Assembly: GCA_021790615.1 (NCBI GenBank)
Contig: JAJYGW010000293.1
Location: 1-7,713, forward strand
Length of the DNA: 7,713 nucleotides
From: Actinomycetes bacterium
GTDB lineage: Bacteria > Actinomycetota > Acidimicrobiia > Acidimicrobiales > JAKAOS01
Direction: 5' to 3'
The notes beneath the pieces were generated by a model, which did no database searches, had not been told where the DNA came from, and saw nothing but the letters and a program-made list of their open reading frames with translations. Both the position numbers and the translations under genes were made by a program. Numbering within the stretch: the stretch's first letter is position 1; each line of letters starts with the position of its first letter. Shown here piece after piece: positions 1-5,426 of the stretch.

Positions 1-246
1 AGCCTCATCTACCGACTCCGCGGTGATGCGCGCAGCCGTATCAACAGTGCCTACATGACCTGTTACTTCCTCGGCGGGAGCGCCGGCTCGGCCGCCGCGG
101 GCGCCGCCTACCAGCTGGGAGGTTGGGGTGGCGTGTCCCTCCTCGGGGGTGCCCTCGGGCTCGCGATGGTCCTGCTGGCGTTCGGGAAGGGGCGGGCCTA
201 CGAACGGGAGGTGGCGCTGGCACGCGCCGCTCCCGGTCAGGCGTAG
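1..246 (+). CDS. MFS transporter, C-terminal fragment (5' end outside window)
   Basis: The reading frame is open from base 1 and stops at TAG 244-246, giving the last 81 residues of a longer protein. What is seen: a basic cytoplasmic loop (RLRGDARSRI), then a glycine/alanine-rich hydrophobic stretch at about residues 17-37 with the segment YMTCYFLGGSAGS, a second hydrophobic segment at about 42-62, and a short charged tail. The pattern 'arginine-rich loop, then N-x-x-YMT-x-YFLGG-x-x-GS' is typical of the last two helices of 12-helix major facilitator superfamily drug or metabolite exporters of the inner membrane. The substrate cannot be told from this piece. An internal ATG at 55 is in frame but falls inside the conserved helix, so it is not the true start. 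The gene converges on sdhB, with 21 bases between the stop codons, and shares its terminator hairpin. Family assignment is fairly firm; subfamily is unknown. Confidence 0.75.
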   Translation, partial: SLIYRLRGDARSRINSAYMTCYFLGGSAGSAAAGAAYQLGGWGGVSLLGGALGLAMVLLAFGKGRAYEREVALARAAPGQA

Positions 247-273
247 GCGGGTCCGGCAGCTGGCGCCCTACGC
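241..273. terminator. Bidirectional hairpin between convergent genes, containing both stop codons
   Basis: GCGTAGG at 241-247 is perfectly complementary to CCTACGC at 267-273. Two more pairs (248-249 with 264-265) can form if base 266 is bulged out. The TAG stop of the transporter (244-246) lies in the left arm and the TAG stop of sdhB (268-270, minus strand) lies in the right arm, so the stem is symmetric for the two transcripts. There is no T-tract on either side, which is common for actinobacterial terminators. Because the loop is about 14 bases and the stem short, it could instead be a weak RNA-stabilising structure. Confidence 0.55.
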
Positions 274-1146
274 CTCTCCGGGCGCTCTCCGTCCGGGACG
301 AGGGCCGTTCGCTCCTGCGGTCGCCTGGGGTGCGAGCGGCTCGGTGACCGGGGTCCGTGCGGGCTTCCGGCGGATCTTGCGGCCCAGCCAGGCGATCGGG
401 TCGAAGTAGCCGTCCACGACCCGCTCCTTCAGGGGGATGATCGAGTTGTCCGTGATCTTGATCCCGACCGGGCAGACCTCGGTGCAGCACTTCGTGATGT
501 TGCAGTACGCGAGGCCGAGGTGATGTCGCAGGAGGGGCCGTCGGTCCAGCGTGTCGAGCGGGTGCATCTCGAGTGCAGCGGCACGCACGAAGAACCGCGG
601 CCCGGCGAAGTGCGCCTTGTTGCCTTCGTGGTCACGGATGACGTGGCAGACGTCCTGGCAGAGGAAGCACTCGATGCACTTGTGGAACTCCTGGACCCGG
701 TCGATGTCGACCTGCGCGATCCGGTGCGTCCCGTCTGCCTCCCTCGGCCGCGGGGCGAGCGGAGGGATCTGGCGCGCGACGACGTAGTTGAACGAGACGT
801 CCGAGACCAGGTCCTTCAGTATCGGGAAGGTCTTCATCGGCGCGATCGTGACCGCTTCGCCCGGCGGCAGAGTGCTCATCCGGGTCATGCACATCAGCCG
901 TGGGCGCCCGTTGACCTCGGCGCTGCACGAGCCGCACTTGCCGGCCTTGCAGTTCCAACGGACGGCGAGGTCCGGAGCCTGCGTGGCCTGGACCCGGTGC
1001 ACGACGTCGAGGACGACCTCGCCCTCGCTCGCCTCGACCTCGTAGTCGACGAAGCAGCCACCGGTGGCGTCGCCACGCCACAGGCGCATCGTGACGAGGG
1101 GCGTCTGGGTCGGCGTCTCGGTGAGCTTCTCTGCGGTCACGGTCAT
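268..1146 (-). CDS. sdhB: Succinate dehydrogenase iron-sulfur subunit SdhB (type F / mycobacterial Sdh1-like)
   Basis: This 292-residue protein carries electrons from the flavin of SdhA to the membrane anchor of complex II, on the cytoplasmic face. All cluster ligands are visible. The N-terminal ferredoxin domain has the [2Fe-2S] set C66, C71, C74 and C86 (WNCKAGKCGSC, then MC). The C-terminal domain has C157, C160, C163 and C225 for [4Fe-4S], and C167, C215 and C221 for [3Fe-4S], assigned by matching the spacing of Escherichia coli SdhB. C220, next to C221, is an extra cysteine. Residues after about 262 form a Pro/Ala/Gly/Arg-rich tail with no recognisable fold, so the protein is longer than typical SdhB (about 240-260). 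The ATG at 1146 overlaps the sdhA stop (ATGA) and is preceded by GAGGAGG. It is the last gene of the sdhC-sdhA-sdhB operon. Fumarate reductase FrdB is the alternative name; context favours succinate oxidation. Confidence 0.93.
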   Translation of the reverse strand: MTVTAEKLTETPTQTPLVTMRLWRGDATGGCFVDYEVEASEGEVVLDVVHRVQATQAPDLAVRWNCKAGKCGSCSAEVNGRPRLMCMTRMSTLPPGEAVTIAPMKTFPILKDLVSDVSFNYVVARQIPPLAPRPREADGTHRIAQVDIDRVQEFHKCIECFLCQDVCHVIRDHEGNKAHFAGPRFFVRAAALEMHPLDTLDRRPLLRHHLGLAYCNITKCCTEVCPVGIKITDNSIIPLKERVVDGYFDPIAWLGRKIRRKPARTPVTEPLAPQATAGANGPRPGRRAPGEA

Positions 1147-2951
1147 GAGACGGTCGCCTCCTCGAACAGCTCGGCCAGCTCGGGGGGCATCTCAGGGAGC
1201 GGCTCGGCGTGCACCGAGACGGTGCCGTCCTCCTCCAAGCGGGTGATGTGGTTGTGCTTGCCGAAGTACTCCGGGTCCGGTTTCGGGTAGTCGTCGCGGG
1301 TGTGGCCGCCACGGCTCTCGCGCCGCTCGAGCGCCGAGAGCGTGATGCAGGTCGAGACTGCCACCATGGCCCGGAGGTCGATGGCGAGGTGCCAGCCCGG
1401 GTTGAACTGGCGGTTGCCCTCGGCGTAGAGGCCGGGGACCCGGGCGGCGAGCCCGACCAGGCGGTCACGAGCCTCGGCGAGCTCGGACTCGGTGCGGATG
1501 ATGCCGACCAGGTCCTGCATCGTCTGCTGGAGCTCGCGGTGGAGCTCGTAGGGGCTCTCCCCCTGCTCGTTGGCGAAGGGCTGGAGCGCGTCGGCGCAGA
1601 TCCGAGCCACCTGGGCCTCGTCGAGGGGTCCGAGTCCGCCCGCGCTGCGTGCGAACTCGGCGGCGGCGGCGCCGGCTCGCCGACCGAACACGAGCAGGTC
1701 ACCGAGCGAGTTGCCACCCAGCCGGTTCGACCCGTGCATCCCGCCAGCCACCTCGCCAGCGGCGTAGAGGCCGGGGACGGTCGCCGCGCAGGTGTCGGGC
1801 TCGACCCGGACCCCCCCCATCATGTAGTGGCAGGTGGGGCCCACCTCCATGGGCTCCTTGGTGATGTCGACGTCGGCGAGCTCGAGGAACTGCTCGTACA
1901 TCGAGGGGAGGCGTCGCTCGATGTACTCGGCGCTCCGGCGAGACGCGATGTCGAGGAAGACGCCACCGTGGGGGCTCCCGCGCCCCGCTTTGACCTCGGC
2001 GTTGATGGCGCGGGCGACCTCGTCGCGGGGGAGCAGCTCGGGTGGTCGGCGGTTGCGCTTGTCGTCGTACCAGCGATCGGCTTCCGCCTCGTTGTCGGCG
2101 GTCTCGGCGGCGAAGAAGGGTGGGATGTAGTCGAACATGAAGCGGCGCCCCTCGCTGTTGCGCAGGACCCCCCCGTCACCGCGGACGCCCTCGGTCACGA
2201 GGATCCCCCGGGCGGACGGCGGCCAGATCATGCCGGTCGGGTGGAACTGGACGAACTCCATGTCCAGCATGTCGGCACCCGCCCAGAGGGCGAGCGCGTG
2301 GCCGTCACCCGTGTACTCCCAGCTCGCTGAGGTGAAGCGAAACGCCTTGCCGATCCCGCCCGTCGCGAGCACCGTCGCCTTGGCCCGGAAGACCACGAAG
2401 CGCCCGGTCTCGCGCCAGTACGCGATGGCGCCGGTGACCCGACCGCCCTCGACCAGGAGCCGGAGCACGGTGCACTCCATGAAGACCTCGAGGTCGTCGA
2501 GGTAGATCGCCTTGTACTGCAGCGTGCGGATCATCTCGAGGCCGGTGCGGTCGCCGACGTGTGCCAGCCGGGCATAGCGATGCCCGCCGAAGTCACGCTG
2601 GAGGATCCGGCCGTCGGGGGTCCGGTCGAAGGCGGCGCCCCACTCCTCGAGCTCGAAGACGCGATCGGGCGCCTCTTGCGCGTGCAGCTGGGCCATGCGC
2701 CAGTTGTTCAGCATCTTCCCGCCGCGCATCGTGTCCCGGAAGTGGATCTTCCAGTTGTCCTCGGCCCAGACGTTGCCCATCGCGGCGGCGATGCCCCCCT
2801 CGGCCATGACGGTGTGGGCCTTGCCGAGGAGCGACTTGCACACGACGCCGGTCCGGGCGCCGAGCGAGGCGGACTCGATCGCCGCACGCAGTCCCGCTCC
2901 ACCCGCGCCGATCACCAGGACGTCGAGCTCTTTCACGTCGTAGTCGGCCAT
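1143..2951 (-). CDS. sdhA: Succinate dehydrogenase flavoprotein subunit SdhA
   Basis: This 602-residue protein is the catalytic subunit that oxidises succinate to fumarate and passes electrons through FAD to SdhB. Seen in order: the Rossmann dinucleotide motif VIGAGGAGLRAA (about 13-24); H46 in AHTVMAEGG, the expected covalent FAD attachment histidine; H237 in FHPTG; R257 in TEGVRGDGG, matching the catalytic proton-shuttle arginine; H375 in CHYMMGG; E400 in the second FAD-binding motif; and R410 in GSNRLGG, which binds the dicarboxylate. Every key residue is present and the length is normal. The ATG at 2951-2949 shares one base with the sdhC stop (TGATG) and has no good Shine-Dalgarno sequence, so translation is probably coupled to sdhC. 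The 3' end overlaps sdhB by 4 bases. The same frame stays open upstream to 3860, but that is coincidental on top of sdhC. L-aspartate oxidase is excluded by the operon partners. Confidence 0.95.
   Translation of the reverse strand: MADYDVKELDVLVIGAGGAGLRAAIESASLGARTGVVCKSLLGKAHTVMAEGGIAAAMGNVWAEDNWKIHFRDTMRGGKMLNNWRMAQLHAQEAPDRVFELEEWGAAFDRTPDGRILQRDFGGHRYARLAHVGDRTGLEMIRTLQYKAIYLDDLEVFMECTVLRLLVEGGRVTGAIAYWRETGRFVVFRAKATVLATGGIGKAFRFTSASWEYTGDGHALALWAGADMLDMEFVQFHPTGMIWPPSARGILVTEGVRGDGGVLRNSEGRRFMFDYIPPFFAAETADNEAEADRWYDDKRNRRPPELLPRDEVARAINAEVKAGRGSPHGGVFLDIASRRSAEYIERRLPSMYEQFLELADVDITKEPMEVGPTCHYMMGGVRVEPDTCAATVPGLYAAGEVAGGMHGSNRLGGNSLGDLLVFGRRAGAAAAEFARSAGGLGPLDEAQVARICADALQPFANEQGESPYELHRELQQTMQDLVGIIRTESELAEARDRLVGLAARVPGLYAEGNRQFNPGWHLAIDLRAMVAVSTCITLSALERRESRGGHTRDDYPKPDPEYFGKHNHITRLEEDGTVSVHAEPLPEMPPELAELFEEATVS
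1157..1163 (-). promoter_or_regulatory. Ribosome binding site of sdhB, inside sdhA
   Basis: On the minus strand GAGGAGG lies 10 bases before the ATG at 1146, within the last codons of sdhA. It supports the ATG in the ATGA overlap as the sdhB start and implies that sdhB can recruit ribosomes itself as well as by coupling. Confidence 0.6.
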
Positions 2952-3790
2952 CAGAACAGCTTCGGGTCGTGGATGGCGCCGGAGGCGACGAGGCGGACGT
3001 AGACGTCGGTGAACGCGACCCAGAAGAGGCTCATCCACGCGAAGAGCATGTGCCGCCGGTTGAGCGGGGTCAGGCGCTTCCAGATCGCGTAGCGGATGGG
3101 GTGGCTCGAGAAGCTGTTGACCTGGCCTCCGCAGAGATGTCGACACGAGTGGCAGGAGAGCGAGTACAGCCAGAGCAGGACGGCGTTGACCACGAAGATC
3201 AACGTACCGACCCCCACGCCGATCCCCCCGTCGCCGGGGAAGCGGAACGCCTCGACGGCGTCGTACGTGAGGATCACGTTGAAGATCACCCCGAAGTAGA
3301 AGAAGTAGCGGTGGACGTTCTGGAAGATGAGGGGGAAGCGTGACTCGCCGGAGTAGCGAGGCCGGGCATCCGCGACGGCGCACGCCGGTGGCGCCCACAA
3401 GAACGAGCGGTAGTAGGAGCGGCGGTAGTAGTAACAGGTGAGGCGGAAGCCGAGGGGGAAGATCAGGATGAGGATCGCGGGGGAGATCTGCCACCAGCTC
3501 CCGATGACCGGTCCGAACTTCACCTGGCAGTTCGCGGTGATGCAGGGCGAGTAGAAGGGGGACAGGTAGTCCCGGTGCATCGCCGCTCCCACGTAGTAGT
3601 CGCGGTTCTGGAACGCCGCCCAGGTCGAGTAGCCGACGAAGGCCAGGAGCGCAGAGACCGTGAGGACGGGCGCCACCCACCACCGATCCCGGCGGAGCGT
3701 CGCCGCCTTTGGTCCACCCCGAACCCCGCCGAGGTGGACGGGGATCGGGCTGGGCGCCACCGCTGGCGCCCGCTGCTCGAGCGTGCTCAC
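2951..3790 (-). CDS. sdhC: Succinate dehydrogenase membrane anchor SdhC, type F (Sdh1) family with Cys/His cluster
   Basis: This 279-residue integral membrane protein should anchor SdhA/SdhB and hold the quinone site. It is not related in sequence to the usual short SdhC or SdhD pair. Five hydrophobic helices are predicted at about 38-58, 102-119, 160-181, 191-211 and 246-270. Notable residues are C83 and C88 in the loop after helix 1 (SPCITANC), C119, C137, and the dense cluster C213-H214-x-C216-x-H218-x-C220 (LSCHSCRHLCGG) just after helix 4. The motif QNVHRYFFY (157-165) precedes or opens helix 3. In Mycobacterium smegmatis Sdh1 the single anchor carries a membrane-embedded Rieske-type [2Fe-2S] cluster with two His ligands; I infer that the 213-220 cluster could serve here. 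The GTG at 3790 is chosen because GGAGG lies 5 bases upstream; the frame is open further, to 3997, but that crosses the intergenic region. First gene of the operon. Confidence 0.88.
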   Translation of the reverse strand: MSTLEQRAPAVAPSPIPVHLGGVRGGPKAATLRRDRWWVAPVLTVSALLAFVGYSTWAAFQNRDYYVGAAMHRDYLSPFYSPCITANCQVKFGPVIGSWWQISPAILILIFPLGFRLTCYYYRRSYYRSFLWAPPACAVADARPRYSGESRFPLIFQNVHRYFFYFGVIFNVILTYDAVEAFRFPGDGGIGVGVGTLIFVVNAVLLWLYSLSCHSCRHLCGGQVNSFSSHPIRYAIWKRLTPLNRRHMLFAWMSLFWVAFTDVYVRLVASGAIHDPKLF

Positions 3791-3795
3791 ACCAA

Positions 3796-3800
3796 CCTCC
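3796..3800 (-). promoter_or_regulatory. Ribosome binding site deciding the sdhC GTG start
   Basis: GGAGG on the minus strand ends 5 bases before GTG 3790-3788. It separates the true start from the longer open frame that continues to 3997 without a comparable signal. Confidence 0.7.
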
Positions 3801-3868
3801 GTTCTCGTCCCCAGCGCCGCCGGCTGGGTCCGTCTCGCCGGCCCGGCGACCGTTCCCCATCTTCTCAC

Positions 3869-3888
3869 TGTCCGAGTCCGATCGGACA
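3869..3888. promoter_or_regulatory. 20-bp inverted repeat in the divergent intergenic region, candidate operator
   Basis: TGTCCGA (3869-3875), a six-base spacer GTCCGA, then TCGGACA (3882-3888) form a perfect inverted repeat. The spacer repeats the half-site, so GTCCGATCGGAC (3876-3887) is also a perfect 12-bp palindrome. Two overlapping palindromes thus share one right half-site. The dyad lies 79 bases before the sdhC start and 54 bases before the AAA+ gene start. On the minus strand TTGTCC (3889-3884) inside it could be a -35 box for the sdh operon, although no convincing -10 follows (GAAGAT after 19 bases is the best I see). A dimeric repressor of the sdh operon, or of both units, is the simplest reading. 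The regulator is not identifiable from the window. Confidence 0.5.
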
Positions 3889-3929
3889 ACTCCGGCCTCG
3901 GGTGCAGCGCCGTTGTCGCCCCCCGAACG

Positions 3930-3942
3930 TAGGGTGGATTCG
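3930..3942 (+). promoter_or_regulatory. Candidate -10 element and leaderless start for the AAA+ gene
   Basis: TAGGGT at 3930-3935 fits the actinobacterial TANNNT -10 box and ends six bases before the GTG at 3942, the spacing expected if transcription starts on the first base of the start codon. No -35 box is seen at the right distance (TTGTCG at 3913 is too close), and there is no strong Shine-Dalgarno sequence, which also agrees with a leaderless transcript. The same AGGGTGG stretch could instead act as a poor ribosome binding site. Confidence 0.4.
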
Positions 3943-5381
3943 TGGGAACCACGGTGCAGCCCTCGAACAGCCCGACCGAGCCCCCGAGCCTGGCCACCCT
4001 CGGTGCCCTACGGGAGGCCGGTTACGCGAGCCGCTCGGTGAAGGCGGAGGTGGCGGCGAACCTCGCGCGACGCATCGCCGCTGGTCAGCCGCTCGTGGAG
4101 GGCGTCCTCGGCTACGAGGACGACGTGCTGCCCCAGCTCGAGAACGCGCTCTTGGCGGGCCACGACGTGATCCTGCTGGGAGAGCGGGGTCAGGCCAAGA
4201 CGCGGCTCCTGCGTTCCCTGGTCGCGCTGCTCGACGAGTGGATCCCGGTCATCGAGGGGAGCGAGCTGCACGACGATCCCCTCGCGCCGGTCTCGGCCTA
4301 CGCGCGGGAGCTGGTCGCCGAGCGCGGGGACGAGACCCCGATCGCCTGGCTGCACCGGGACCGGCGCTACGGCGAGAAGCTGGCGACCCCCGACACGTCC
4401 GTGGCCGACCTGATCGGCGAGGTCGACCCGATCAAGGTCGCCGAGGGACGCTACCTCGCTGACGAGCGGACGTTGCACTACGGCCTCGTGCCCCGGACCA
4501 ACCGCGGCATCTTCGCGGTGAACGAGCTCCCCGACTTGGCGGAGCGCATCCAGGTCAGCCTGCTCAACGTGCTCGAGGAGCGAGACGTCCAAGTGCGGGG
4601 CTACTCCGTCCGGCTCCCGCTCGACCTGCTGTTCGTGGCGAGCGCGAACCCCGAGGACTACACCAATCGCGGCAGGATCATCACGCCGCTCAAGGACCGC
4701 TTCGGCGCGCAGATCCGCACCCACTACCCCCGGACCCAGGACGTCGAGCGGGCGGTGATCGCGCAAGAGGCGCGGCCCACCTCGCACGCCGGGGTCGAGG
4801 TCTTCGTGCCGGGTTACATGACCGAGGTGGTCGCCGGGATCTCCCAGGCTGCGCGGCGTGCTCCCAAGGTGAACCAACATTCCGGCGTCTCGGTTCGGGT
4901 GAGCGTGGCCAACTACGAGACGCTCGTGGTGAATGCCGTGCGACGGGCGCTCGTGCTCGGCGAACCCGAGGCGGTGCCGCGGGTGAGCGACCTCGCTGCG
5001 CTCGCACCCTCGACCCTCGGCAAGCTCGAGGTGGAGGTCCTCGAGGACGGCCGCGAGCAGGAGCTCTTCGAACAGCTCGTGGCGCACGCCCTGCTCGCGG
5101 TCTTCCGGGCCCGGGTGCCGCTCGACGCCGCCCGGCCGGTGCTGGCCGCGTTCGAGGCTGGCGCCGTCGTCGAGATCGGTGATCGGATCCCGGCCGCCGA
5201 CTACCTCGCGATGGTCGCGGGTGTCGACGGGCTCGGGGCCCTCGCTGGCCGTGTCGCGGAGCGTGAGACGCCCGGCGCGCTCGCGAGCGCGGTCGAGCTC
5301 GTCCTCGAGGGCCTGCACCTCGCGAAGCGGCTGAACAAGGACCAGGTCGGCGCGGGCGCGACCTACCGGGGCCGTGGCTGA
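3942..5381 (+). CDS. MoxR/ChlI-type AAA+ ATPase, partner of the downstream VWA protein
   Basis: This 479-residue cytoplasmic protein is a P-loop AAA+ ATPase of the MoxR / chelatase-I group. In order: an N-terminal segment (1-75) including PLVEGVLGYEDDVLPQLENA; Walker A GERGQAKT (80-87) with K86 and T87; a long insert (about 105-185); Walker B-like GIFAVNELPDL (189-199), where N194 replaces the usual Asp before catalytic E195; sensor 1 at N236 (FVASANPEDY); an arginine-finger candidate R253 in PLKDRFG; and SGVSVRVSVANYE (314-326), typical of the MoxR lid region. A helical C-terminal part follows. Such proteins work with VWA-domain partners to remodel or insert cofactors into targets; the target here is unknown. 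Automated pipelines may call it a magnesium chelatase subunit, but no ChlH or porphyrin gene is present, so that name is not justified. The GTG at 3942 is chosen for its -10 spacing; GTG 3954 is an alternative. Confidence 0.87.
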   Translation: MGTTVQPSNSPTEPPSLATLGALREAGYASRSVKAEVAANLARRIAAGQPLVEGVLGYEDDVLPQLENALLAGHDVILLGERGQAKTRLLRSLVALLDEWIPVIEGSELHDDPLAPVSAYARELVAERGDETPIAWLHRDRRYGEKLATPDTSVADLIGEVDPIKVAEGRYLADERTLHYGLVPRTNRGIFAVNELPDLAERIQVSLLNVLEERDVQVRGYSVRLPLDLLFVASANPEDYTNRGRIITPLKDRFGAQIRTHYPRTQDVERAVIAQEARPTSHAGVEVFVPGYMTEVVAGISQAARRAPKVNQHSGVSVRVSVANYETLVVNAVRRALVLGEPEAVPRVSDLAALAPSTLGKLEVEVLEDGREQELFEQLVAHALLAVFRARVPLDAARPVLAAFEAGAVVEIGDRIPAADYLAMVAGVDGLGALAGRVAERETPGALASAVELVLEGLHLAKRLNKDQVGAGATYRGRG

Positions 5382-5426
5382 GGAGCGGGCCTCGGCGCGA
5401 GGCCGTGCCCGTGCCCGTGGCTGAGG
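5372..5426 (+). repeat. 12-bp direct repeat flanking the AAA/VWA gene junction
   Basis: CCGTGGCTGAGG occurs at 5372-5383 and again at 5415-5426, 43 bases apart. The first copy contains the AAA+ stop (TGA 5379-5381) together with an overlapping GTG (5374). The second copy contains the last of three in-frame GTG codons (5405, 5411, 5417) of the VWA gene. From 5374 the frame reads only 16 codons (VAEERASARGRARARG) to TGA 5422-5424. Because 43 is not a multiple of three, the upstream GTG is out of frame with the VWA protein. The layout suggests a short duplication that displaced an originally overlapping start. Confidence 0.55.

Noticed and set aside
1209..2330. 373-codon plus-strand frame opposite sdhA
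   Set aside because: Mirror frame of a high-GC gene; no domain, and sdhA is certain on the other strand.
2952..3860. Open 303-codon upstream extension of the sdhA frame, making a 905-residue product
   Set aside because: It lies wholly over sdhC in another frame, is Arg/Pro/Leu-rich with no recognisable domain, and the flavoprotein family begins at the MADYD segment with ATG 2951.
3913..3918. TTGTCG as a -35 box for the AAA+ gene
   Set aside because: It is only 11 bases from the TAGGGT -10 candidate, too close for a normal sigma-70-type promoter.
3791..3997. Longer sdhC reading frame beginning at 3997
   Set aside because: It would cross the intergenic region and run into the divergent gene; the GTG at 3790 has a good ribosome binding site and gives the family length.
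3575..4462. 295-codon plus-strand frame spanning the sdhC start, the intergenic region and the AAA+ gene
   Set aside because: It crosses two promoters and is out of frame with the AAA+ protein; Arg/Pro-rich shadow.
4008..5318. 436-codon minus-strand frame opposite the AAA+ gene
   Set aside because: Composition is His/Arg/Leu/Gly-rich without motifs, as expected for an antisense shadow of GC-rich coding sequence.
3942..5381. Naming the AAA+ protein a magnesium chelatase subunit
   Set aside because: Only the general chelatase-I/MoxR fold is supported; no ChlH or tetrapyrrole pathway gene is in the window, and the Walker B differs.
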